From positions 62,001 to 126,000 of the forward strand of contig NZ_WJXZ01000013.1 in the NCBI RefSeq assembly GCF_009668025.1: a stretch of DNA of 64,000 bases, given 5' to 3'. Source of the DNA: Larkinella terrae (GTDB lineage: Bacteria; Bacteroidota; Bacteroidia; Cytophagales; Spirosomataceae). The notes under the pieces are model-generated. The model searched no databases, was not told the DNA's origin, and worked only from the letters and a program-made list of their open reading frames with translations. This document shows positions 18,301-25,757 of this stretch, piece after piece (positions within the stretch are counted from its first letter, which is position 1; the number at the start of each line of letters is the position of its first letter). The translations under genes were made by a program, and so were the position numbers.

Positions 18301-18577
18301 CGTTCATGGTCATCCGCCCATCGCTGGTGCTGTTGCTTTGCAGATACAGCATATTCGGCGTTCCGTTCACCTGCGTTTCGATGGGTGTTGCCACCGTTTG
18401 CTCCACCGTCTGGGCATCGGCACCGGTATAGGTTCCGGTAACCTGCACCACCGGGGGCGTAATGTCGGGGTATTGGCCAACTGGCAGCTCCAGAATAGCC
18501 AGAATCCCGAGCAAAACAATGACAATAGAAATGACAATGGCCGTTACTGGCCGGTTGATGAACGTATTGGCAAACAT
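15383..18577 (-). CDS. RND multidrug efflux pump, inner-membrane transporter (HAE1/AcrB-type)
   Basis: 1064 residues, full length for AcrB-type pumps, which expel drugs by proton antiport through a tripartite channel. It begins MFANTFINRPVTAIVISIV (first membrane helix) and holds the duplicated 6+6 helix plan with two large periplasmic loops. The proton-relay aspartates lie in GIVVDDAIVVVEAV near residue 407, and GFIPTEDEGR follows the start of the second periplasmic loop. Last gene of the operon outer-membrane channel, adaptor, pump; only 12 bp separate it from the adaptor gene. No local repressor gene is visible. Confidence 0.97.
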   Translation of the reverse strand: MFANTFINRPVTAIVISIVIVLLGILAILELPVGQYPDITPPVVQVTGTYTGADAQTVEQTVATPIETQVNGTPNMLYLQSNSTSDGRMTMNVTFDVGTDVNIAALDVQNRVGIAQPQLPSEVTRLGLTVRKRNPSLFMLVAIYSPNKTHGVSFLDNYANIFIRDALLRVEGVGDIFSRADDFSMRIWLQPDKIAQLGMTPADVVSALQEQNLQVAAGSVGAPPQQSSQSFEYTVFTNSRLSKEEDFRNIVVRSKPENGSIVYLKDVARVQLGKFSYVSNSFVDGNRAAYLLLYQLPGSNALSTAKGVYAAMDKLKESFPNDIDYVVPFESVSVVQVSVDEVVKTLMEALGLVIIVVFLFLQSWRATLIPVLAIPVSILGTFAFFIPLGFTINTLTMFGFVLAIGIVVDDAIVVVEAVQHYIDTERISAKEATRKAMRDISGPVVAIALILAAVFVPVGFIPGIVGRLYQQFAITIAVSVLISAFIALSLTPALCALMLKPTEMNEKSKGLNWFFFKFNKWFERTANAYGGGVNRLIKASPLVLVMLACLFVGTGFLFKSKPTGFIPTEDEGRVIITYEIPEAASTNRSLAVLNRVMDILKKQPYVAHFSALGGLNAVTFSSKSNSGTVFTQLKPWSERKDKAVQIDSVVVKLQRALSSIKEASVVVIPPPAIPGLGQTAGFTFEIEQRESTDDVKAFDKVVQTFLAETNKRPEIARAFTYFTSKTPAFRVDVDREKCKKLGINVSEVYTTMQTYLGSIYVNDFIVYGRKFRVVAQADTAYRAEIQQLNRYFVRNQAGGMVPLSTVIKTQVIENAPLISHYNLFRSVEINGSPKPGYSSGQAIEALREVADKVLPAGYGYDFSGLSREEISSGSSTVYIFGLSILFVFLFLAALYESWSVPFAVLLSVPIGAFGAILTLTLIPYLSNNVYAQIGLITLIGLAAKNAILIVEFAKERVDKGMDLLESTLDAVKLRLRPIIMTSLAFILGVLPLVFASGAGAVARKTIGWTVFGGMLAATSLAIFVVPVLFVVITRFAYGKKKLAELKEQAKRPEMQLQENDGVAL

Positions 18578-18589
18578 ATGTTAAGCTAA

Positions 18590-19756
18590 TTAGCGGGTTT
18601 GACCGGTTGTTGACTGAGCCGCGGTTGGCGCCTGCGCCACCGCAGTCGAATCACCAACGACTTTTACAACGGCCCCATCCCGCAGTTTCTGGATACCTTC
18701 TGTCACAATTTTATCTCCTTCACGAATACCGTCTTTCACCACGATATTGGGTCCTATGCGGTTTCCAAGCGAGATTTTCCGCTGAAATACCTTGCTGCTG
18801 TCGCCCAGCACATAAACAAAATATTCGCTCATCTGCTCGGTTACGGCTTTGTACGGAATCAGCAGACGCTGACCCGAATCGCTGTTCAGCACCCGAACGT
18901 TTCCATTCATACCGGATTTCAGCATATTTTGATTGTTAGCGAAAAACAACCGCACCTTGAGCGTTCCGGTTTGCGGATCGACGGCGCGATCGATGATGCC
19001 GATTTTTCCCGCAGCTTTGTAGGGTTTGCCATCGGGTAACATAAAGACAAAGGTTGAATCGGTAATTTTCCGGTTTTGAAACCGTACGAATCGGGGAATA
19101 TCCGTCTCATCGACCGCAATATCGACTGCCACCGGGTTGTCCGACGAAATCGTGTTTAACAATGTCTGGCCCGGCGACACGGCAGCGCCGAGCTTAACCT
19201 GCGAAATTCCGATCGTTCCGGTCAAGGGTGCTTTAATGGTGGCGTATTGCAAACTGGTTGATACCCGCGACACGTTCGCTTTCGCAGCGGCAACCTGCAT
19301 TTTGGCTGATTCCAGAGCGGCCTCAGCGTTATCGACCACCTGACGCGCAATGGCATCCTGCTTGGCGAGCGTTTCGTAGCGATCGGCGTCTTTCTGGGCC
19401 CGGTTTAAATTCGCCTGAGCCACGTTGACATTGGCGACAGCCTCGTCGTAATTGGCTTGATATTGCTGTTTATCAATCTCATACAACTTCTGGCCTTTCG
19501 AAACGATCTGGCCTTCCGTGAAGAAAATCCCAGTGATATAACCGGCCACCTGCGGGTAAATTTCCACCTGATTCAATGGAGTCACCGTAGCCGGATATTC
19601 ATCGTAATACACGGCGGTCCCCTGACTGGCAACGGCTACTGCGACTGCCGTTGGCGGTGGAGGTCCTTGCTGAGCCTGTTTTTTATCTCCTCCGCACGAC
19701 ATCAGGCCGGACAACAGCACGAGTGGTATTAAAAAAGTATGCAGAAAACTCTTCAT
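18590..19756 (-). CDS. RND efflux periplasmic adaptor (membrane fusion lipoprotein)
   Basis: 388 residues from the ATG at 19756; the upstream in-frame TTG is less likely. A lipoprotein signal ends in LMSC. Then a biotinyl-lipoyl half (VYPQVAGYITGIFFTEGQIV), an alpha hairpin (about 95-165, NVNVAQANLNRAQKDADRY), the second lipoyl half (ATIKAPLTGTIGISQVKLG), a beta barrel and a membrane-proximal domain ending VTEGIQKLRDGAVVKV. It links the inner-membrane pump to the outer-membrane channel. The order with neighbours (34 bp after the channel gene, 12 bp before the pump gene) supports one operon. Confidence 0.96.
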   Translation of the reverse strand: MKSFLHTFLIPLVLLSGLMSCGGDKKQAQQGPPPPTAVAVAVASQGTAVYYDEYPATVTPLNQVEIYPQVAGYITGIFFTEGQIVSKGQKLYEIDKQQYQANYDEAVANVNVAQANLNRAQKDADRYETLAKQDAIARQVVDNAEAALESAKMQVAAAKANVSRVSTSLQYATIKAPLTGTIGISQVKLGAAVSPGQTLLNTISSDNPVAVDIAVDETDIPRFVRFQNRKITDSTFVFMLPDGKPYKAAGKIGIIDRAVDPQTGTLKVRLFFANNQNMLKSGMNGNVRVLNSDSGQRLLIPYKAVTEQMSEYFVYVLGDSSKVFQRKISLGNRIGPNIVVKDGIREGDKIVTEGIQKLRDGAVVKVVGDSTAVAQAPTAAQSTTGQTR

Positions 19757-19790
19757 CCGAAAAATCAATTGATATGCTTAAATTTCCTTT

Positions 19791-21143
19791 TTAGTATTTC
19801 TCAACCGTGCCCAAAGCCCGTTGCACGTCCAGTTTGCTGACGAGCACCTGGTAAAGCGCGTTGAAGTAGGTCAGCTGGGTAGTGCGCAGATCGTTCTGGG
19901 CGATGATCACATCGAGGTAAGCCCTGACACCCGAGCGGTATTGCAATTGAATAACGCGATATACATCGGTTGCTAGTTCGAGATTTTCCTGCAGAGCCCG
20001 GTAATTCGCCAGATTGCCCTTGTAATTCGCCATCGCCTGACGGTATTCTGTTGTGACTGTATTCGACAAATTGGTTAAATCCCACTGCGAACGTTGCAAT
20101 CTTAATTCCGCAATCCGGGTTTCCTGCACACGTTTTCCGCCCTGATAAATGGGCAAGGCCACCGTTAAACCGACGAGCGAGTTGGGGAAATTCCGGCTGT
20201 ATAATTTGGCAAATTCACTATTCTGGAAGACGAAATTATAACTCGCCGACGCCGAAACGGTCGGTAAATACGCCCATTTATTGTAGGAAACGTTGGCTTT
20301 CAAAAGCTCCTGCTGCGTCCGAAGTAACTGAAATTCAATCCGGCTTTCCGGTTTTACCAGCTGCATCGTGTCGATGTAAACTTCATTGGCCAGTTGGAGC
20401 GTATCGTAGGCCACTTTCAATTCGGCATTGGCCGGATAGCCCATCAACTGCTTGAGTAACTGCGCTTTCCCGCCAATCTGCTCCTGCGCCTGTTTGCGCT
20501 GGGCCCGTGAATTGTTCAGCGCAATGGAAGCCCGTTTGTAGTCCGTCCGGTCAACCAAACCGCTCTTGTACTGATTGGTGGCATCCTGCAAACTCCGCTC
20601 CAGACGTACAATGTCGCCGTCCAGAATATCAACCTGTTTTTGGGTAAGAATCAGATCATAAAAAGCTTTGCTGACATTGACCGTTACGTCGATCTGGTTA
20701 TTGACTAACGACTGGCGGGCCTGCTCCCGGTACGTATCGGCCGTTCGGCTGGCCAGCAGCACATCCCGGTTAAAAATATTTTGGCTAAGTGCAAATTGAA
20801 AATTCGACAGGTTGGCAACCCCGGTGGTCACGGCGACCCGCTCCGGAGAAGTTGGGTTGCTGAAATTCGGGAAGAGCGAAACGGGTAATTTCAGATATCG
20901 CTGGAGGTTGTATGCGCCGGAAATTTGGGGCAACCAGCTCGATAATGTACTGCGGATGGTACGTTCGGCGATCTGTTGGTCAATCTCAGCCTGTTTGATA
21001 ACCGGCTGATGCTGAAGGGCATACTGTACACAACTTTGTAAAGTAGCCTGTTGTAACGTGGAATCAGTAGACTGTTGCGAATACGAAAGATAGGGCCCGA
21101 AGCTAATCAGGCAGGCAATCAGGTACTTTTTCGCTACTATCAT
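19791..21143 (-). CDS. TolC-like outer-membrane efflux channel (OEP family)
   Basis: 450 residues from the ATG at 21143, which starts a clear signal peptide (MIVAKKYLIACLISFG). The open frame runs further upstream, but that extension lacks signal features and would overlap aroK. Two OEP repeats are seen, with long helices such as QARQSLVNNQIDVTVNVSKA and YRQAMANYKGNLANYRALQ; the ending SGVRAYLDVIIAQNDLRTTQ is typical. It forms the trimeric exit duct of the RND system encoded downstream. First gene of the operon; aroK is on the same strand 121 bp upstream. Confidence 0.94.
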   Translation of the reverse strand: MIVAKKYLIACLISFGPYLSYSQQSTDSTLQQATLQSCVQYALQHQPVIKQAEIDQQIAERTIRSTLSSWLPQISGAYNLQRYLKLPVSLFPNFSNPTSPERVAVTTGVANLSNFQFALSQNIFNRDVLLASRTADTYREQARQSLVNNQIDVTVNVSKAFYDLILTQKQVDILDGDIVRLERSLQDATNQYKSGLVDRTDYKRASIALNNSRAQRKQAQEQIGGKAQLLKQLMGYPANAELKVAYDTLQLANEVYIDTMQLVKPESRIEFQLLRTQQELLKANVSYNKWAYLPTVSASASYNFVFQNSEFAKLYSRNFPNSLVGLTVALPIYQGGKRVQETRIAELRLQRSQWDLTNLSNTVTTEYRQAMANYKGNLANYRALQENLELATDVYRVIQLQYRSGVRAYLDVIIAQNDLRTTQLTYFNALYQVLVSKLDVQRALGTVEKY

Positions 21144-21264
21144 ATAAGTATACGGCGCAATTATCCTTTTTAAAACTGCACTTGGGGAATGCAAACTGTA
21201 TTGAATACATATTGAAAGTTTTAAATGGTTCCGGAAAAGTGAAAAGTTTATTAAACAGCCATTT

Positions 21265-21774
21265 TTACAAATACATTTCAATTTGCTTACTTAGCTCTTC
21301 AACAGCGGTTTCTCCGGGTATTATTAAATCAGCCTGGGTATAAAAAAACCGGCGGTCGGTGTATTTCTGACGCAGATTTTCCAGCAAAGTGGGGTCCTGT
21401 CGGTTGAAAAGCGGCCGGTCGTCGAGATTGTGCCGCAGCATCCGGTCGAGCAATTGTTCCGGCGCGACATCCAGAAAAATACTGAACCCAGTCTCTTTGA
21501 TGTACGCCATATTATTGTGGAAGCAGGGCATCCCCCCTCCCGTTGCCACTACCAGCCGACTTCCGGGCTTGATTGTGTGCAACACCCAGCTTTCGACTTC
21601 ACGAAAATAAGCTTCCCCGTCCGTCTGGAAAATGTCGTTGATGCTCCGCCCGCCTTCTTTACGAATGATCAGTTTATCGGTATCAACAAACCGGTAGGCC
21701 AGATGCCGGGCCAGCCGTTTTCCGAGCGTGCTTTTCCCAGAAGACGGCATTCCGACCAGAAAAATATTCTTCAT
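21265..21774 (-). CDS. aroK: Shikimate kinase
   Basis: 169 residues; phosphorylates shikimate with ATP in the chorismate pathway. Walker A is GMPSSGKST at 8-16, the shikimate-binding Asp is in FVDTD (about 32-34), the substrate Arg in FREVE, the GGG loop in VATGGGMPC and the lid arginine in LDDRPLF. Normal length for a single-domain enzyme. It lies between the DoxX/MauE gene and the efflux operon, all on the minus strand; operon membership is not certain. Confidence 0.96.
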   Translation of the reverse strand: MKNIFLVGMPSSGKSTLGKRLARHLAYRFVDTDKLIIRKEGGRSINDIFQTDGEAYFREVESWVLHTIKPGSRLVVATGGGMPCFHNNMAYIKETGFSIFLDVAPEQLLDRMLRHNLDDRPLFNRQDPTLLENLRQKYTDRRFFYTQADLIIPGETAVEELSKQIEMYL

Positions 21775-21803
21775 TTATAAAGACCTGTAGACCAAACTCT
21801 TAA

Positions 21804-22949
21804 TTACTTTTTCAGCAAGGCGACAGCTTCTTCCGGGGTCGGCGTATCGCTGTGGTGCCATTTACCTTTCACCACGCCGTTGCTGATGAGCCACAAACCG
21901 GGGTTGGATCGAACGATGGTTTTCAAAACCGTCGCATCCGCTTTGTAAACCGGTATGGCGAGTTGGTATTCGTGCCGGAAATCATTGATTTCCTTATCGC
22001 TCACCGACGTCAGAATCATCGGCATCACCTGTTTATCCTCCACGCCCTGCATCAACTTTCGGATGTTGGGCATATCACCAATGCTCAGGTCTTCCAAATC
22101 ACGAATAATGAGCATCAATTTATTTCCTTCAAAGGTAGCCTGGGTAAAATCGCCTTCGTCGTTCCAAACCCGGTAATCCGTAATTTTGGGCTTGGCCGAT
22201 TCATTCAGCAGAATCATTTCTTTGAATTTATACGTCGTATCGGTCGGATACTTCTCAAATTCTTCTTCCTTTCCGTCTTTCACCATTTTATAGGAAAACC
22301 GCAAGGGTTCAGAGGGTTGCATCTGCGACGGAATGTTTTTACCGACCGCGTACGGCAATAAATCCAGGGGTGGCAGATGCTGGATGGCGTAGATGCCGAT
22401 ACCAATTGATAACACCGTCGCCAGCCCAACCAGAAAACCGGTGCGGGAATTGCGGAAAACCTTGCGTTGCCAGATAATAACCAGAATCAACACCAGCAGA
22501 AAAATGTCCTTGCTGAATGATGTCCACGGTTTTAGCTTGATCGCATCGCCGAAACAGCCGCAATCCGTCACTTTATTAAAATACGCCGAATAGAAGGTCA
22601 GGAAAGTAAAAAAGACGATCAAGGCCAGCAACACCCAGGAGGTGGTCCTGATCCGGTACGACAGCAGCAGGGCAACTCCCAAAACGACCTCGGATGCGCA
22701 GAAAAAAACCGATAAAATCAAGGTAAAGGGAATCAGGCCGTGAAAAAAACCGGCCATCGCGGGCACATCCAGCGCAAAAACTTCAAAATATTCGGTGAGC
22801 TTAATCTGAGTACCTACCGGATCATTGATCTTGATCAGGCCGGAAAAAATGAAAATGACGGCAACGATAAAGCGGGCCGATTGCGCCACAACGCGCTGCC
22901 AGGTGGCCGGTTTATGGGTCACCACGGCACGGGTTTTACTAGAATTCAT
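21804..22949 (-). CDS. DoxX/MauE-type membrane protein (BT_3928-like)
   Basis: 381 residues. The first 190 or so hold four to five membrane helices of the DoxX/MauE fold, beginning SARFIVAVIFIFSGLIKIND, with the MauE-like Cys motif in VTDCGCFGDAIKL. The C-terminal 170 residues are soluble and thioredoxin-like in layout but have no CxxC pair, so redox activity of this half is doubtful. It follows DUF1599 by 14 bp on the same strand, a pairing common in Bacteroidota. The role is unknown; linking it to disulfide or quinone chemistry is inference. Confidence 0.85.
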   Translation of the reverse strand: MNSSKTRAVVTHKPATWQRVVAQSARFIVAVIFIFSGLIKINDPVGTQIKLTEYFEVFALDVPAMAGFFHGLIPFTLILSVFFCASEVVLGVALLLSYRIRTTSWVLLALIVFFTFLTFYSAYFNKVTDCGCFGDAIKLKPWTSFSKDIFLLVLILVIIWQRKVFRNSRTGFLVGLATVLSIGIGIYAIQHLPPLDLLPYAVGKNIPSQMQPSEPLRFSYKMVKDGKEEEFEKYPTDTTYKFKEMILLNESAKPKITDYRVWNDEGDFTQATFEGNKLMLIIRDLEDLSIGDMPNIRKLMQGVEDKQVMPMILTSVSDKEINDFRHEYQLAIPVYKADATVLKTIVRSNPGLWLISNGVVKGKWHHSDTPTPEEAVALLKK

Positions 22950-22963
22950 TCAGGTACAGAGGT

Positions 22964-23503
22964 TTATACTACGCTCAATTTGATTAAACAGAACACGGCA
23001 TAATTAATCATGTCCATGTAGTTTGCATCGACGCCTTCCGAAATCAGGGTTTTGCCCTCATTATCTTCAATCTGTTTCGTCCGAAGCAATTTCATCAGTA
23101 TAATATCCGTCATTGAACTCACCCGCATCTCGCGCCAGGCTTCGCCGTAATCGTGGTTTTTGGCAAATAATAATGCCATAACGTGATCGATCTGGCGATC
23201 GTATAATTCGGTAATGGCTTCTACCGTTAATTCCAGTTCTTCGCTATCGGCCAGTTCCAGTTGAATGAGCGCCATCACGCAATAGTTGATGATACCCATA
23301 AACTCAGGCACAACACCCTCATCCACGCGCTGGGTTCCGAGTTGCTGTAAAGTACGAATCCTTTGAGCTTTGATGTAAATCTGGTCAGTAATCGAAGGCA
23401 GTCGCAAAATGCGCCAGGCCGTACCGTAGTCTTTATTCTTTTTCTGGAAAACCTCTTTGCAGAGTTGAATGACTTGCCGATATTGAGCTTCGGTTTGCAA
23501 CAT
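22964..23503 (-). CDS. DUF1599 protein with two tandem repeats
   Basis: 179 residues of the DUF1599 family (nucleotide-modification-associated type). Two copies of one unit are visible: KNKDYGTAWRILRLPSITDQ at about 22-41 and KNHDYGEAWREMRVSSMTD near 113-131, each followed by a helix ending INYCVMALIQLE or INYAVFCLIKL. The conserved K.xDYG.AWR motifs suggest a phosphate- or nucleotide-binding site in each half. It is divergent from folP with only 35 bp between start codons, and co-directional with the DoxX/MauE gene. No enzyme activity is established to my knowledge. Confidence 0.85.
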   Translation of the reverse strand: MLQTEAQYRQVIQLCKEVFQKKNKDYGTAWRILRLPSITDQIYIKAQRIRTLQQLGTQRVDEGVVPEFMGIINYCVMALIQLELADSEELELTVEAITELYDRQIDHVMALLFAKNHDYGEAWREMRVSSMTDIILMKLLRTKQIEDNEGKTLISEGVDANYMDMINYAVFCLIKLSVV

Positions 23504-23538
23504 AAGTTGTAATCTACAGTATTGTGCCCGCTAATTTC

Positions 23539-24387
23539 ATGCCGAAAGTTAAGAAAAAAACACTCAATCTGCGGGGAAATGTTCTGGATCTGACCACGCC
23601 GGTGGTGATGGGAATACTGAATGTGACGACGGATTCGTTCTATGCAAACAGCCGGGTCTTGTCTGTCGATCAGGCAGTTGAACAGGCCGGAATCATGATT
23701 TCGGAAGGTGCTGCATTGCTGGATATTGGTGGTTATTCCACCCGGCCGGGGGCGGCAGATATTGGTTCACAGGAAGAGTCTGAAAGGATATTGCCAATCA
23801 TTGAAGCGCTACGGAAGGCTTTCAGCAACGTCTGGCTTTCGGTCGATACCTTCCGGGCAAGCGTGACCCGTCAGGCCGTTGAAGCTGGTGCGGTACTGGT
23901 GAACGATGTGTCGGGCGGAACACTCGATCCGCAGATGTTTGAAACCGTGGCCGACCTGAATGTTCCGTACGTATTAATGCACATGCGCGGCACTCCGCAG
24001 ACTATGACGCAGCATACGGCTTATCAGAATCTTATACCGGATATTCTGTTCGAGACCCAGATGCAGTTGGCAAAGCTGCGGGCACTTGGCCAGAACGACG
24101 TGTTGATCGATCCCGGTTTTGGATTCGCCAAAACGCCCGCACAGAACTTTCAGGTTCTGAACCAACTCGAGGCATTTCAAACATTCGGCGCTCCACTGCT
24201 GGTGGGCCTTTCGCGCAAATCGACTATCTGGCGAACCCTGAACATTCAGCCCGCCGAAGCCCTGAACGGCACCACGGTTTTGAACACGATAGCCCTGACG
24301 AAAGGAGCGGATATTTTACGGGTGCACGATGTGCGGGAAGCGGTCGAAGTAATTCAATTAGTGAGTCATTGTCGGTCAGCCGCTTAA
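23539..24387 (+). CDS. folP: Dihydropteroate synthase
   Basis: 282 residues from the ATG at 23539; an in-frame GTG at 23524 is an alternative. Joins 7,8-dihydropterin pyrophosphate with p-aminobenzoate in folate synthesis. All family motifs appear: GILNVTTDSFY, LDIGGYSTRPGA, SVDTFR, VNDVSGG, LMHMRGTP, DPGFGFAKT, GLSRKSTI and RVHDV. It is followed 35 bp later by cdaA, a neighbourhood common in Bacteroidota. The p-aminobenzoate enzyme gene pabB is also in this window, at 46847. Confidence 0.97.
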   Translation: MPKVKKKTLNLRGNVLDLTTPVVMGILNVTTDSFYANSRVLSVDQAVEQAGIMISEGAALLDIGGYSTRPGAADIGSQEESERILPIIEALRKAFSNVWLSVDTFRASVTRQAVEAGAVLVNDVSGGTLDPQMFETVADLNVPYVLMHMRGTPQTMTQHTAYQNLIPDILFETQMQLAKLRALGQNDVLIDPGFGFAKTPAQNFQVLNQLEAFQTFGAPLLVGLSRKSTIWRTLNIQPAEALNGTTVLNTIALTKGADILRVHDVREAVEVIQLVSHCRSAA

Positions 24388-24422
24388 ATCGGAAAACCGC
24401 CACCGAAACTTAAATCTCTATT

Positions 24423-25253
24423 ATGAAAATTGGTTTTCTCGATATCGAATGGTTTGACGTACTGGATGTCCTGTTGCTGGCTTTTCTCCTCTACCAGATT
24501 TATTTTTTGGTAAAAGGCACCATCGCCAGCCGGATCTTTCTGGGGTATTTGCTGATCTACCTGCTTTATCTGGTTGCAAAAGCCATCGGTCTCGAGTTAT
24601 TGACCACCATTTTAGGATACTTTATCAGCGTGGGTGCGCTGGCTCTGATCATCATTTTCCAGCAGGAAATTCGCCGGTTTTTGCTCATCATCGGGAAATC
24701 GACCAACATCGCCAACAGCCGTTTTGTTCTGCGGTGGTTTCGCCAGCCGTCGGTCGCCGAGCCAGCTACACCGCTGAAACCCATCGTGGATGCCTGTAAA
24801 TCCATCTCTTCCGAATTCACCGGCGGTTTGATTGTGGTAGCCAAAAACGACGATCTCGAAAAATTCATTCTGACCGGCGACCGCCTGGATGCCCTGATCT
24901 CCAAACGATTGCTGTTATCCATTGCCGGCCAATACAGCCCGCTGCGCGATGGCGCCGTGATCATTTCTGAAGACCGGATTCGGGCCGCCCGCTGCATTCT
25001 GCCCATTTCCGAAAACGACGAAATTCTGACCTCCACCGGTTTTCGGCACCGGGCCGCCATCGGCATTAGCGAAGTCACGGATGCTGCTGCGATTGCCATT
25101 TCCGAGGAAACCGGTCGCATTTCAATGGCCATCGATGGCGAATTGTATCCCAACATTTCTTCCTCTGAACTCGAAGATAAGCTTCAGCAGTATTTAATTG
25201 AACGAAATCGGATTCCGAAACGGGAAGGAGGAAAAGACGCGCCGGTTGAATAA
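24423..25253 (+). CDS. cdaA: Diadenylate cyclase (CdaA-type, c-di-AMP synthase)
   Basis: 276 residues. Three N-terminal membrane helices (about 10-95) precede a DAC domain that joins two ATP into c-di-AMP. The catalytic motifs are intact: DGAVII near 178-183 and RHRAAIG near 212-218, with GELYP close to the end. This is the CdaA layout. It forms a likely operon with folP. Regulatory partners such as CdaR are not present nearby. Confidence 0.95.
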   Translation: MKIGFLDIEWFDVLDVLLLAFLLYQIYFLVKGTIASRIFLGYLLIYLLYLVAKAIGLELLTTILGYFISVGALALIIIFQQEIRRFLLIIGKSTNIANSRFVLRWFRQPSVAEPATPLKPIVDACKSISSEFTGGLIVVAKNDDLEKFILTGDRLDALISKRLLLSIAGQYSPLRDGAVIISEDRIRAARCILPISENDEILTSTGFRHRAAIGISEVTDAAAIAISEETGRISMAIDGELYPNISSSELEDKLQQYLIERNRIPKREGGKDAPVE

Positions 25254-25266
25254 AACATGTTACCCA

Positions 25267-25288
25267 TTTAGTTATTTAATTAACTAAA
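25267..25288. terminator. Small AT-rich hairpin after cdaA
   Basis: TTTAGTTA and TAACTAAA are perfect reverse complements around a 6-nt loop, 14 bp past the cdaA stop. AT-rich, so a weak terminator at best. Confidence 0.4.
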
Positions 25289-25331
25289 AATCAACTGAAT
25301 TCCGGTTGCTTCAACTAAAAAAACCGCTAGC

Positions 25332-25339
25332 TAACTTTG
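25332..25339 (+). promoter_or_regulatory. Promoter -7 element for the 97-residue protein gene
   Basis: TAACTTTG matches TAnnTTTG; TTC at 25310-25312 is a weak -33 with 19-bp spacing. The leader to 25436 would be about 90 nt. Confidence 0.45.
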
Positions 25340-25435
25340 GGAATTTAATTGGGCAGTCGCCTATGTATTTTTCACCCTGTCAGCGTAAACTGTGTCGGAT
25401 TTGAACAAATGGCCCACTAAACTACGACGAAGGTT

Positions 25436-25729
25436 ATGCTAACGCAATGTGAATACAATCAACTGCCTTTACCGGCGAAAACCGATCTGCTTTGGCGACA
25501 TGGACAGCACCTCATGGATCGGCAGTCACCACCATTCAAGGTTAGCCTTTACCTGGTCAGCGATTTCTTTGTCGAAGCCTATTTTAGCGAAAGCAACTAT
25601 TACGAAGGCAATCACGAACTTCTGCATTTGTTCTCCCTGCAACTGAAAAGCCGTCATAAATCGAAAAACCTGGACCCTTTTGAACCGTATCTGGATCAGA
25701 TCGACCTCAGGCTGCTCGAACAGGTTTAG
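25436..25729 (+). CDS. Hypothetical protein (97 residues)
   Basis: A soluble acidic/aromatic protein with no signal peptide, starting MLTQCEYNQLPLPAKTDLLW. The middle (SLYLVSDFFVEAYFSESNYY) reads like beta strands and the end (PFEPYLDQIDLRLLEQV) like a helix. No motif is recognised. An exact -7 promoter element 97 bp upstream and codon use like its neighbours support a real gene. Possibly a lineage-specific regulatory or stress protein, but nothing in the sequence tells the role. Confidence 0.65.
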   Translation: MLTQCEYNQLPLPAKTDLLWRHGQHLMDRQSPPFKVSLYLVSDFFVEAYFSESNYYEGNHELLHLFSLQLKSRHKSKNLDPFEPYLDQIDLRLLEQV

Positions 25730-25757
25730 GCTTATCTCTCTCCAGCCCGGAATTCCA

